64,000 bases of DNA, taken from Hofstenia miamia (Eukaryota > Xenacoelomorpha > Acoela). Within the stretch, counting starts at the first letter, position 1, and each line of letters starts with the position of its first letter. The notes below the pieces were generated by a model, which saw only the letters and a program-made list of their open reading frames with translations, was not told the origin of the DNA and did no database searches. The position numbers were made by a program, and so were the translations under genes. The stretch lies in assembly GCA_004352715.1 (NCBI GenBank), contig SCFE01000076.1:1064490-1128489 (forward strand), read 5' to 3'. This document shows positions 26,501-37,109 of this stretch, one piece after another.

Positions 26501-29500
26501 TTTCTCAACCGTGAAGTCAATAGAACTACAATTCTTAAATAATAATGTATAAAATGATTTTGGAAAAGGCTCAATAACATACCCTAATCTTGAAAGAAGT
26601 TTTGAAATGGTTTCTAAAAGACGGACAAGCAACTCGTAGATAGAAAGATTAGGATCTCGTGTGATTTGATTCACAACGTAAATGGGGCGAATATGAATAG
26701 CACACTTGTCTAAGTGAACCAGAAAATGTGTATTTTCAAACGTCTTCTCAAGCAGAAATTCATCGTAATTTGACAATTTTGATAGCTTCCCAATCAATGC
26801 ATACTGATCAATAATTGACTGCAAAAGTTGATACAGTGATAGAAAAGGTTGTGCCCCATCTTGTTGGAAATCAGTTGATCATGCTGTTGCACTCTTTGCC
26901 AAAAGAGAGTCTAGAGCATATGAAGATAGGCTTCACCATTAACAGTGCTCTTTAAAAAAATGGGTCCGATGATGCCGAGAGAAGAATGGCAGCCCAAACT
27001 GTAATGCCAGGTAAGTTCACAGATTTTTGAACGGTGACTAGGATTTTAAGAATCCCAATAAAAGCTATTGTGGCAGTTTATTTGCCCATTTAACTCTGAG
27101 AATTCAAGTCGCCTATCCCTGTCATCATTCAGTGCATGAACCAAACGTGAAATGTAAGCTTTCAATTTTATATCCTTTAGAAGCTTGAAGACGCTTGCTT
27201 GATTAAATGTGAGCTCCTGCGGCAAGCGTGAGTAGACTTTTGTGTGCTATTAGTTGAGCTTTCATGAATCTGATCTCCGCTTGCTTCAGTCGTAGCTGTA
27301 CGCAGTCTTCCAGTCCTTGACGCATCCATTACTGATTCAGGCTCTTCAAATTTCTGCACTAGAGATTTGATGATGCGGCGTTGAACTTCTTGGATCTTAT
27401 ATTCTTCAGAAAACCGTCTACTTGCTTCAGCAGCATTCATATCGCTTATGTATAAAATGTTGACAGCTGCAATTCGCTGCTGTTATGTACACGAAAAACC
27501 ATGACAGTATAAACGGAATGACCGAAGCTCACGCATAGGTTAACAAAATGAGTCAATCACGATAAATATAATACGTAAAACATGACCATTTATTACTATT
27601 TTGCTTCGTTCAGAAATCGTGCGTAACTCTCTTATAAGCCTGTATTTACAATCAGAAAAGTAGAAGTAATAGCAAAATTAATTTGCTATAAACGCATGGT
27701 TTATGTTTTTCCAAGTTTTCCGTTGTTTGCTCTAAGCATATCAATAAACGCAGAGAAACGCAGTTCATCAAATTTCTATTGTATAACGTGCGAAATTTCA
27801 TGTTGTGCTTCTTAAATTTTTTCTACCAATGTCGCCTTCATAAGTGGATTTTTCTTTTCCACGAAGTTCTTAAGGATAGTTCACACGTTCTCCACTGGAT
27901 TGTTATCTGGAAAATTGGGTGGCCGCTGCAGAATTTTAATGTCGTTTTCAGACATTTTTCATGGAAGGCGTGAGGAGCTGTGCCATATTGCTCCAATATC
28001 CAGTCGTTGGGGTATAAAACATGTGCTTATGGAACAAACTCCAACAAAATTTCGCAATGTTTTTTACTGTTAGTCGTTCCTTTGGGGATAATTTTCAAGT
28101 AAAATCCAGAATATGACAGTGCTCCCCAAACCATACCTTTTGGACAAATTTTTGAGCGATTTTTTCATAGACCTTTCCTGCTGACTACTGCACCAAACCT
28201 TGATTTGTTTCGATGCAGCTGAAAAATTCACTAATTTGAGAGAAAAACGTCCTGAAAACTGTATTTCGTTAAGTTTCTGCAAAACTTCGTGGTTTTTTCT
28301 CATGCAAATCTGTGATATTTGCTATAATTTTCGGCAGTTTTTTTGTTTATACCTGATCTAGCCAATGACCGATGCACTGACGAATAATGAACAGCAATTC
28401 AAGTACTTTCTGTGAACTTTTGAGCTATAATTCCTCCAGAAAAGGGGGTTTTTTCAACGCTAAGTTTGTCATTCTGTGTTTTCACGTCCCAAAATTTCCA
28501 CGAGACACCATTTCCAGCTTTTCTTTTGAACGATCTGCCACTTTCCAGAACTTCAAAGTTTTGTAGAAAGTAGTCTTTGGCATGCCTGATGCTGTATAGA
28601 ATCATGAATAACTTTGTGATACACAAATTTACTGTCGTTTGTTCTGAATAACTAAATTCAACACGAGCGAAAAACGGATATTTTCGCGGGTTTTTTAAAT
28701 ACAAATTCTATTGTCATCATTGGTTGCATTATGTTATGCTCTACGAATCCCACTCTGATCATTTGCCTATCAGGGCTACACAACAAAAGATATTAACGAA
28801 AAGCAAAACTCTCCACAGTCCAATTTTTTGCAACAAGGGATACAAATGCAGTATAACCTATTAACAAAGGAAGCTGCTTTAAAATTAGATAAATTAGAAA
28901 CGGTTGAAAAGATTTTGGTACTGTTAACCATACCACTAAAATGTTAATATATGATATTCTTAGTAGTTATCGTATTTATGTACATGTACATATTCAGAAA
29001 TTTTTCCATGGGAAAAGTGAGATAGAGTTTGCTAACGATTATCTAGATAATCTATTTATGAAATACCATTATCGAAATTTTTTGAAACGATATCGGCAAA
29101 AAATTTTGAAACTGCTTGGGTTGACCCATCTATGTTAATTTGTGAAAGTTCAGGTGCAGAAATTGTTTGATCCTCATTAATTTCACGTAAAGTAGTCTAC
29201 TTGTATAGTAGTCTTTAATGGGAGTTGATCAAGATGTTGGGGATGATATCATTGCGTGATGATGCTTAGTCTGTTTGCTAAAGTTGATTTTCTTGTGACA
29301 ATGATTTGTAACAATATTTATTTACACAGTGCAACAGTTTGAGTACATGCTGATAATCTGGTAGAGATAAACTTTAACAATAAGTTAATTACTTAATTTC
29401 TGGGCCTGGGTAGGTTCAGATAGTTTCGGCCGATTTACTAGCGTAGTGTACTTAAAGTGAAACAGTAAATTAATCTTCACAAGAACAATCAATGCGAATG

Positions 29501-30544
29501 TAATTATCATTAATTGGTTGTTACATACAGGTAGTACTGACAACATGTACCCTGGCTCTCGAAAATCACGGATTTTAAGTATATTTTGAAATTGCACTTA
29601 TTACCTAATTGCAGGCTCAAAATTTGACATCGCTGAACGAATACTCAGATCAGTAATAAATAAGTTGTTTTATTCTCCACAACACTGCATCGAATAATTC
29701 ACGGAATTTTCCATTCATTATTCATATCCAGGGGTGGTAACAGAATCTGCTGTTAACAGCAGATGCGGTTAATTGTAACAGCATAATGTGTGCGGTTAAC
29801 ACCAAATCAAATTGGAGTTAATTTAAGTTTATGCATTATAGTGTACAAAGCTCATTATTGAATATTATTTTTAAATAGAAAATAGCGGATATTATATTTT
29901 TGTCCAAATTAATTTAGTCAAAAGCAGCAACAAATGTGAAAATACATTTGAATGATATATAAACAAAGTAATGCGTGTAAACAGGATTCATAATAATTCA
30001 AATCTGAAGTGATAAGGCCCAACAACATTGTTTACAGCCCTGGGCATCGTTTGCAAAACATCTGAGTAACAGAATAATAGCACTATAGTTTCTAAATTCC
30101 ATTTTTTGAAATCTAGGAAATCAAATTTAAAATGATTTTGTGTTGAGTAGAAAATTTTGAAAAACTGTTTTTTAAATTTACTGTTAACAGCAAAACTGCC
30201 TGCTGTTAAATTAACAGCAGATAATGCTGATCACAGCAAATTTATCCGGTTATTGGAGCATAATATGCTCGAAACAAAAGTTCATCAAAACAGCGCAGAC
30301 GGTATGAACAAAGTTTTCATAACGAGTGATTCAACGAAGTTAGTTATACCCCGTGATAATTATGGTAGATGACGATGGTGTCTAGCATAGGGCCCATGCT
30401 CCATTGTCGCAAATATCAATAAATCTTCAGTTGTAATTGAATTTACATCATCGTCAAAAATCTTCTTTTAGTGCAATTTGCCACCTGCCAGAACTCAATG
30501 TCTTCATCTTGGGGTGAATGACTAAGGACTAAATAATTCTTAAT

Positions 30545-30575
<31 letters not shown>

Positions 30576-33500
30576 ATTTATATATATGAATATGTATATA
30601 TATTTAAAATTTACGAAGGAAGAAATCAATCATAATATATTTCTACGCAAAAGGGTTATTTTAGCATAGTTCACGTTGCGAAGTTTCTTTACGACGTTGT
30701 TCTTCATTTACCCTTTAGCATCCTTAGTATCCCCGCCTAATGAAGATTGGGAAATTGCAAATTTAAAACTAATCTTAATCCACGATAACAGAATGACATT
30801 ACCCAAAATCATCAAAAATACTAGCAAAATCATATATTACTGAGCAACTTTGAAAAAATTCAATGCAGTTTTAATTCTAATTTCGTTAAAATTTCAGTTG
30901 GAAGTTTCGAATTTTTTACCAGAAATATTTATAATTCTCAAATTAGAAATCCTTTTTGTTGTTTATAAATCGCTTGTTTAATAGTTAATTTGCGTTTTAT
31001 AGTACAACTTCTTAGCAAAATTCCGTATTGAATATAAATTTACATGAATTATAAATTACGTCTATAGTTGTAACATGTTACAGAAAACATTGCAAAATAA
31101 AAGAACATTTCTTTCATTTTAAAATTTATTGCTACAGCCAGTGAGCAAGAAACTCAATTATTTCAAGCTGAATCCCGAGCCTACGGAGTTGTTAATTTAA
31201 GAACTCCTTGCCCGAGACTTTTACGTTCTATGCAAGTTAAACCGATTCGAGCTATCTAGCTGGTTAAAAAACTAATATTCTTTTATTATAAATGCAGGAA
31301 AAGTTAATGACAATTTCTTGAGAATTTCAGGCCATTGACAATTTTTGGAAGTTAGCTCGCTAATCGTCAGCCCATTTGAAGTAAAATCACTCTAGAGTGA
31401 GCCACTTTTGGCATTTCAGAGGAATCTGCGTAATTTTCCTTGAAAACTTGAACTTGGTTTATGTACAATTTTTTAAATGAAACATGTATATTTATTTTTC
31501 TTAAGTGCGGAGTTACTTGTCGTTGTAGTTGTGTTTGTTGGTTCTAAAGTTCGAAAAATATATTTTCATATATATCTTTTTCTAAAGGCATATTATTTTT
31601 GCCCGTTTCTCTCAGCCTATTGTTCTAAGACCGCCACAATTAAGTCATGCTTAAGATTAGATTTGAAATCAGATTACTGAGTGAAAGTGAAATGCCATCA
31701 AATTTTAAGTGTTATATGTAAGTGCTCTTGGAACTTGGTTATGCAAGTGAAAATCCAATTGTGGTCACATTTTTTCCTCGAAGTCATTTAAGAAGAGATT
31801 AAGCATGTGAACCTGCATTTGAACTCAGAAGTACTATTTAAACACGCTCTCTATACTTGCCGCACAATTGCTAGTCATCCAAGGTAATTTTAAAAGATTA
31901 TAAAATGCTGCTGGTAATTTCCCTTATGCTTACACTAGTGTTGTTTACAGAAATGAAACCATTTTTGACATCTTAACTTTCGTCAACCGAGATAAATAAA
32001 CGTCCAGTATGTAATTTTGCGATATTTATCACTCCAAGTGTTCCAGAACAAGTTAGTATTCCTACAATGTTTTCCTTTAATAAAAGCTATAGCTTGAGTT
32101 TCTGTAATTGAGGTAATCCTTTGCAATTTTTGAAACCTAGCAACAAGATCAGCATAACTGTAAGAGATTTTGCAGTCCGAAGTTGTCAATGAAATGGAAA
32201 GAATTCCTGCCAATTGCATCATCAACTGCTTCCGACTATATATTTTGTTTTTGTTCTGTTTTACTAATTACATAGCAACAAGCGAAGTCTCCACCAATTT
32301 TTTTATGACACGCCTCAATATGATTATAGAGAAGTCCTGTAGTTGTTTCTGTTCTGAATATCAAACAACAATACTTGCATATATGGAAATTTTGGTTTTT
32401 GATAAAAACGTTTTCAAATAATTGTTCAAGAGAAGAAATGTTCTCTTAAACTTTAGACCAGTGGTTTTCAACCTTTCTTGTATTGTGATCCATCAATACT
32501 ATCTCCAATGTGGTGGCGACTCTGTCATAAGTATTGGTAACTAAAATGATCGAAAATTTAATATTAAACGTCTTTTCCAATTCAAAGCAAAGATTCAAGC
32601 TTACAATAACATACGAAATTTGACTGATTTATTGAAAAAATTTCATTATTACGAGGAACTAGGCAACCCCTGGTAAATTGTCATTCAACCACAGATTAAT
32701 AATCACTAGGTGTAGAGGTTAATCCTGACCTATGGAATAATGCCCGCTATTAATTGCTAGAAAAGCGGCATCAGAGCACAAAAAATAAATGTATAAAATA
32801 TTCTGTTCCTCACAACGTTATTTTCAGTATAATATTAGCATGACCTAAAAGTAATGTGAACAAGTTGTGAAAAAAGGTAAACAATGATTTATTTAAACTG
32901 AAACAAATTTGTTTATTAGTCCAGTCACCATCGCACTCAATGACATGTAAACAGTGTTTTTTAAATTTTAAAAATTCGTCTTTTAGACGGTCATATGAAA
33001 GAGAATTACAGAATCGTCGGCAGGCCTCCACAACTTCGTCGGCATCATTGTAATCAAAGTTTTTATTTCTTTTTTCATTGCTTTGTTCACCCACCTGTCG
33101 CACTGATTTAAATCTAGAGAGTAGAGTTCGCTCTAAGTGATGTTTTTAAAAAAACTCAGATGCTTTAATCGCAATAAGAGGGCGGGCATTGTCATGCCAC
33201 CACAGCATCTTGGAGATTGGCACTCGTTTTGGTTTTCTTTCTCGGCGGAACTTGTCATGTGTGGTATGCACAAAATCGCAGTAATATTTTGCGTCTACTG
33301 TCTCCCCAGGTGCAGTACCTTTTAAACAAAACTTGCCATCACCTGAAAATGCCAAAGGAATGAGGGTTTTCTTAGCAGTTTGCTGAATTCTTGAAACCTT
33401 CGGTCGAGGAGTGCCTTTCGTATGCCAAACTTTCGTATCACTTCTCCAAGGTTGAGGCGAAAAGAAAGGTAACCCATGTTTCGTCCTCAGTAATCAATTG

Positions 33501-35682
33501 ATTCAGAATGTCTTCCTGAGAACGTTCATTAAAAAATCTTAAGGTATTTTGGGCACGCATTACTATTTGCTTCTTGTGGTCACAGGTAAGATGGTATGGG
33601 ACCCAAATGCTACAGATCTTTGTCATTCCCAAATCTTCCACCAAAACTCGTCGAATTGTTTCATGTTGAATATCCATGACCTCTTCCAGTACTCGAAGTG
33701 TTAAATGGGGATCATTAACGATGTAATCTTTGACTTGCGCAATCATTGAGTCACCTCATAGTGAAGGACGACCACTTCTTGGTGCATCACTGAAGCTTGT
33801 TCGTGTACTGTCATCAATTTTGGCACCAGCGATATATTGTACGCGTAGTTGGTGTTTCATCACCTCATACCTTCAACAACTTTCCATAGATACTATTTGC
33901 GACAACACCATTCTTCATCACCATGTAGGCATAAAAATGTGCAGCAGATTTTGAATACAACATATTTGCCGACATGCACTAAAATGAAATGTATAAATAG
34001 TAGCAGTGAGTATTATTAAATGAACTGTGATCTTAGGACTTCGCTGACAATATGAGATAGGACATGTAGTTATATTTTCACACGCCAATTTTTAGTGGCG
34101 CACGTGTGTGAGTGTGTGCGCGCATATTGACATTACTTTTAGGTCATGCTAATATTAATGAAATTAAAAAAATTGTAATTATTTCACATTGTAGTAAACA
34201 AAGATTAGACGTTTTGTTACATGTCATAATGTTCAAATTTTTCATGAATAATACCAAGAGTCATACTTTTGTAATGGCAGTTTCGGACTTGATACCCCCT
34301 CTGAATAAATCATCCTCCTGGATACGCCTTTGTTCCATTAGATTTTTCTTAAATAAGTCAAATAGAGTCAGTTCTTTATAGCAATTATTTAATTTGCATG
34401 TTCAAACTTTATAGCAGCCTTATAACGCTATGGTATGTTTTACAAGTGTGAGGAAGAGAAGGGAACGTTTTATTTGCCTCTGAACATACGTTTAGAGAAT
34501 TGAATATTTTGTTGAGGCTAGTTTCTCAGTTCCTTTGGACTAGGAAGTATATTGCACTGTTGCAGCTATTCACACATATTAAATTCTTGTGATTTCATAA
34601 ATACTTTTGAAAGAATCTCAACTCTCTTGTTTTAGCCGTCATCCATTTAATCCTTTTAAAAAAAACAACAAGCAAAAAAGTTACAATATAATGTTGAAAG
34701 AATTTTTTTACCATAAAAATGTCGGTTACCATTTTAAGTTGTCAAACGGTTTGCGTTTTATTTATTAATTTTTTAGACTTCTGGACAGATTTTATTCTCC
34801 AGATTCTGTAGAGTTCGAAACTTTGGCCGATGGAGAGGCTATTGCCCCATCTTCTTTCATGTACAATTTCAAGGGCGTTGTATTCTGGTGTTTGTCTTTA
34901 GTCATTATTTTAGGTAAGTAAACTTTAAAATTTAGTTTATAGTATCCAATGTGTGCAGTAGTACTTTTTAATGACAATGCATATTTTTGAAAAACCATTT
35001 ACGAATGAAATGATTATCACGAAGTTAATCAATTTTTTTATATAGCTGTAATTGAAAAGCGCAATATATCTACTATTTAATAAAATTCATTTTTGCTTCC
35101 AATTAAAATTTTAATCTTTTGTAGTCTGAGATTGGCATGGGACGATTTATCTCTAATTAATTCTTTCAAAATGCAATGATGGAATTTAAAATTGAGATTT
35201 TGTTTAAATGAGTTAAAATTTTGTATTTCTGTATTTTAGTTTTCATTCGCTTCATTACCCTTAAAATTTGCGTAGCTAAGCTCTATTCATCTCCAGAAAA
35301 ATTTCCTGTTCAACAATATTATATTTGAGTTGTTATTTTTAGTTGTGGAAACGGAATCAGGTGTTAGGCGTAAGAAGTCAAGATTCAGATAAACATGAGA
35401 ACAAAAATTGTTTGAGTTGAATTTAGAATTTAAATATTCTTCTTAGTATAAAATTTTAGTAAATATTTTAAGTTATGAAATGGAATATTCTTTTTGCCGA
35501 ATTGCTGTGCTGTGTGTGCTGTCAATTCCCTGTATTTTAGCCTTCGGCGGCTATTTTTCTGAATGTTTTAATTGTACTGTATTTTAGGTACAGAAATGGG
35601 ACGCTACATATTCGTTCGTTCATGGCCATTGATGTTTATTGGTGGTTATACATTTACAGTAATTTCACATATCATTTTGTGA
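16167..35682 (+). CDS. AGPAT5: 1-acyl-sn-glycerol-3-phosphate acyltransferase, AGPAT5/LPAAT-epsilon type
   Basis: This enzyme acylates lysophosphatidic acid to phosphatidic acid in ER or mitochondrial membranes. Seven exons join with matching phases: 16167-16376, 16420-16498, 19352-19560, 22012-22243, 24621-24744, 34777-34913 and 35588-35682 (TGA). They total 1086 nt, or 361 aa; the human protein is about 364. Exon 1 carries an N-terminal membrane segment and the conserved ENYNG. The exon 2/3 junction rebuilds the catalytic NHX4D box as NHLSFID. Exon 3 has QVRYIMKEEIKWLPVYG and VKRS. Exon 4 opens on the FPEGTRY box and continues to LPVLRRCLNPRIKATALAI. Exon 5 ends FQRKDK and exon 6 continues LLDRFYSPD. 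Exons 6 and 7 carry the C-terminal membrane segments. Intron 1 is only 43 nt and has a weak donor (AAG/gtgcac); intron 5 is 10 kb and full of transposons. The exon 2 assignment is the least conserved part. Confidence 0.93.
16499..19351 (+). other. AGPAT5 intron 2
   Basis: 2.85-kb AT-rich intron with donor gttagt and acceptor tgtttag. A sequence reading TTAACCCTTTAAGGGC at 17669 resembles a piggyBac-type terminus. A small GC-richer patch at 17320-17530 has an open frame but no recognisable protein. Nothing else is definable. Confidence 0.6.
20266..20812 (+). other. Candidate alternative terminal exon inside AGPAT5 intron 3
   Basis: A strong acceptor (tttcaatttcag) precedes a GC-richer stretch. 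It is open for 39 codons in the phase delivered by AGPAT5 exon 3 (phase 0), up to a TAA at 20383-20385, and includes MAQSNPYSPQFYRRLQLLLT. About 410 bases later stands AATAAA at 20794-20799. Splicing exon 3 to it would give a truncated acyltransferase without the EGTR box. The other + frame is also open (to TGA 20359-20361), so the coding frame is uncertain. It could equally be the last exon of a nested unknown gene or a retrocopy. Confidence 0.35.
20558..21088. repeat. Gap-flanking false duplication (255 bp twice)
   Basis: 20558-20812 and 20834-21088 are identical and separated by 21 Ns, as at 10386-10710. This is almost certainly an unmerged contig overlap. It also duplicates the AATAAA signal of the candidate exon. 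Confidence 0.9.
22244..24620 (+). other. AGPAT5 intron 4 with (TA)n(TG)n gap and hairpin
   Basis: AT-rich intron. A (TA)n(TG)n microsatellite at 23335-23507 is broken by a 106-N gap (23360-23465). A GC-richer imperfect palindrome lies at about 23630-23745, with TGCCCC and GGGGCA as inner arms and GTTAAATGCACTCTGCTTAG facing a matching outer arm. It looks like a small MITE. No exon-like stretch was found. Confidence 0.55.
24745..25730 (+). other. First part of AGPAT5 intron 5, no feature seen
   Basis: Low-GC intronic DNA with no transposon or exon signature that I can recognise. Confidence 0.5.
25740..26840 (-). pseudogene. Degenerate transposon-type ORF with E-GFS-K motif (hAT-like, tentative)
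   Basis: Three - strand frames follow one another. 26300-26824 begins LQSIIDQYALIGKLSKLSN. 26056-26322 ends NIMVEGGFSVIKNL, a motif of the hAT-like dimerisation type (more usually E.GFS..K). A third, at about 25740-26050, reads YFDRESFENFI, IPPPELRNMMKLESA and a lysine-rich C-terminal helix broken by stops. The order is that of the C-terminal half of a widespread uncharacterised transposon protein. Frameshifts and stops make it a pseudogene. Its 5' side is fused to a mariner-type fragment at about 26840. Confidence 0.5.
26841..27510 (-). pseudogene. Tc1/mariner-superfamily transposase remnant 1
   Basis: The - strand frame opens near 27510 (MVFRVHN) and passes two stops. It then reads NAAEASRRFSEEYKIQEVQR, the N-terminal helix-turn-helix typical of these transposases. 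After a frameshift come ASVFKLLKDIKLKAYISRLV and LNDDRDRRLEFSEL. An internal deletion that loses the first catalytic Asp region follows. Then come LTWHYSLGC, GIIGPIFLKSTVNGEAYLHML and finally FQQDGAQP, the second catalytic motif. There the sequence switches abruptly into the hAT-like ORF. It is inactive. Confidence 0.75.
27780..28705 (-). pseudogene. Tc1/mariner-superfamily transposase remnant 2
   Basis: The - strand frames from 28704 give SGRSFKRKAGNGVSWKFWD and VEKTPFSGGIIAQKF, followed by HYSSVHRSLARSGINKKTA (DNA-binding domain). Then come FGAVVSRKGL, KGMVWGALSYSG, WILEQYGTAPHAF (decayed second Asp box) and, near 27900, PPNFPDNNPVENV, the Tc1 PPNSPDLNPIENVW block. The order is complete, but at least three frameshifts and stops are present and the second catalytic Asp appears lost. 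It has the same orientation as the neighbouring remnant 1 but is a different family. Confidence 0.8.
28740..32100. other. AGPAT5 intron 5, middle: unassigned with palindromes
   Basis: Mostly featureless AT-rich DNA. Notable are a perfect 16-bp palindrome CTGCTGTTAACAGCAG at about 29752, a near-palindrome CTGCTGTTAAATTAACAGCAG at about 30202, and a (TA)n(TG)n tract near 30545-30580. CAGGGGTGGTAAC at about 29729 resembles a hAT left end with no right end found. Confidence 0.45.
31139..31258 (+). other. Orphan exon-like open stretch in intron 5
   Basis: An acceptor-like ttgctacag precedes a GC-richer frame of about 39 codons ending in TAG at 31256-31258. It includes SEQETQLFQAESRAYGVVNL and CPRLLRSMQVKPIRAI. 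It starts in a phase that does not match AGPAT5 exon 5 (that join would stop at once). So it is either the last exon of a nested unknown gene or chance. I do not recognise the protein. Confidence 0.25.
32165..32420 (-). pseudogene. Possible BED-type zinc-finger remnant
   Basis: The - strand reads HICKYCCLIFRTETTTGLLY followed by NHIEACHKK. This is a CX2C...HX4H arrangement compatible with the BED fingers at the N-termini of hAT transposases. The frame breaks soon afterwards. A hAT-like terminus lies about 40 bases away but faces the other direction. Confidence 0.35.
32459..32708. mobile_element. Non-autonomous hAT-like element
   Basis: The left end reads CAGTGGTTTTCAACCTTTC, the classic CAGNGGTTCTCAACC form of hAT termini. 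About 250 bases later a decayed complementary end (aaccacagattaataatcacta) is visible. The interior keeps the GTGGCGACTC and CAACCCCTGG pieces common in such elements. No clear 8-bp target duplication. Confidence 0.5.
32832..34155 (-). mobile_element. Complete but inactive mariner element (1324 bp)
   Basis: Perfect 26-bp terminal inverted repeats, ATATTAGCATGACCTAAAAG and on to TGT, lie at 32832-32857 and 34130-34155. Each is flanked outside by TA (32830-32831 and 34156-34157), the mariner target duplication. The - strand transposase starts at about 33966 (MSANMLYSKSAAHFYAY). It shows GDETPTTRTIYRWCQN, PRSGRPSL, MIAQVKDYIVNDPHLTLRVL, the first Asp box EDETWV, GKFCLKGTAPGETVDAKYYC, the second box HDNARP, and a decayed third box, YSLDLNQCD. 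Several frameshifts, stops and a short deletion between boxes two and three disable it. The element sits wholly within AGPAT5 intron 5. Confidence 0.93.
34160..34776 (+). other. End of AGPAT5 intron 5
   Basis: AT-rich intron end with acceptor attttttag before exon 6. No further element recognised. Confidence 0.6.
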
Positions 35683-35689
35683 ATTTAGA

Positions 35690-36040
35690 ATTATTTGCAA
35701 TTTAAAACGGGGGCGCTTACAATTACGCGTTTGTCCCATTGAGATCTCGATATCATAGAAAGACTGAAAGGATGTTTTTTACTGCAAGATTTATAAATTT
35801 TAATTTTAATTTGTTTTCATAGGATGCTACAAAATATCTATTAAAAATGTCAAATTATTCTTTTATAAATTTTGTATTTGTAGTAAAAAAAGGTTTTAAG
35901 TATTTGTATAAAGCATACTTTTTATAAGATTGCACTTGGTAACGAATTAATTATTTTAACATTTTAAGGACGATCAACAGTCTTAAGTTGTTATTAGATT
36001 ATCTTGTTTAATTCTTGTTAAATTCTAAAATTTATTTTTT
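35690..36040. other. Region downstream of AGPAT5
   Basis: Probable 3' untranslated and intergenic DNA. I saw no canonical AATAAA close to the stop; variants such as ATTAAA are present (for example in ctattaaaaatg near 35840). Confidence 0.4.
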
Positions 36041-36047
36041 GAGATAT

Positions 36048-36536
36048 GATAAGATAAGATAAGATATTCTATATTTAGAGACTTTTATTTACAATTTCAG
36101 AAACTGATAAGTTCTCTAAATAGCGTCAATAATGTACAAAAATAATAAAAAAAGACATGAAAATATATACAAGAAAAGCGTCATTTTAGGCTACGGATAT
36201 TAGTCTTGTAGTAGTAGTATAATCAGTATTATAAAATTTGTAGCCTACCCAAGCTTTTCCACAGATGAACTTTTGCTTTAGAATTAATTCCTTAACACGT
36301 TTGCGAAAGTGTTTTACATTTTTAATACATTTGATCTCTTGGGGAAATTCATTCCATTGCCTTATTGCATTATTTATAAAAGAATTTCGTTTTATTTTAG
36401 ATTTATACTTGTTTACAGTAAATCTTTTTGTTCTTTCGTTGATCTTGTTCGAAAATTCTGGGATTTTTATGCAATTATAGGGTGGAAGCAATTTTACAAT
36501 TTTATAAAATTTAGTGGCGGTATTTATTTGAATTAA
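36048..36536 (-). pseudogene. Non-LTR retrotransposon 3' end with (TTATC)n tail
   Basis: The - strand codes for a C-terminal segment, FTVNKYKSKIKRNSFINNAI then RQWNEFPQEIKCIKNVKHFR, of the R..S...A...WN.LP..I kind that closes ORF2 in CR1/jockey-like LINEs. About 120 bases of 3' UTR follow and then four copies of TTATC, the expected tandem tail. The 5' part is missing, as in most LINE copies. Confidence 0.7.
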
Positions 36537-36864
36537 CTGCTTAGGACTTGGGATTGATTTATAAATATATTTTTTTAAAGCACTAGATCTTCGTTTACAA
36601 ACATTAATGGCCCATTTATATTGAGTTTCGAAATAAAATCTAATTTATTGACGACGGATATACTTTTGAGCTATCTGTGAAAGTGAGCAAATTTTTAGAT
36701 TTGTAAACTATCATATTTCCTTTATGCATCTGTCCTCCAAATCATGTATAGATACTTTTACTTTAATTTATTATTGTATCAATATTTGCATAAAATGTAT
36801 CTAATTTTTAGTAGGATATACTTGAAATGAATAGTTTTTTAGAAAACCACATATTTAAAATAAT

Positions 36865-37105
36865 ATGAGAGATATTCTTTATCCAGATAAATATTTACAG
36901 TTAAAGTCATAATTCATCTGAATAGCGTCAAAAACATACAAATACATATTAAAGCAAAAAATATACAATAAACCTAGCAGGTTAATTAGAAATTACTAGA
37001 TTTCAAGTACTCATTGAATAATCATTGTTGTAGAATTTGTATCCTAGATATGATTGAGCTCTGATATACTTTTGCTTAAGGTTACCGTTAATAATTTATT
37101 TATGT
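36865..37105 (-). repeat. Second, older copy of the same LINE 3' end
   Basis: This is diverged but alignable with 36060-36300 in the same orientation. It shares gatattct, aatagcgtcaa, catacaaata and the tgtatcctag/tgtagcctac segment. It carries only part of the 3' UTR and the end of the coding region. Confidence 0.6.
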
Positions 37106-37109
37106 AAAT

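Noticed and set aside
12090-30580. Numerous (TA)n tracts as possible origins or regulatory sites
   Set aside because: They are ordinary microsatellites, several of them at assembly gaps or repeat ends.
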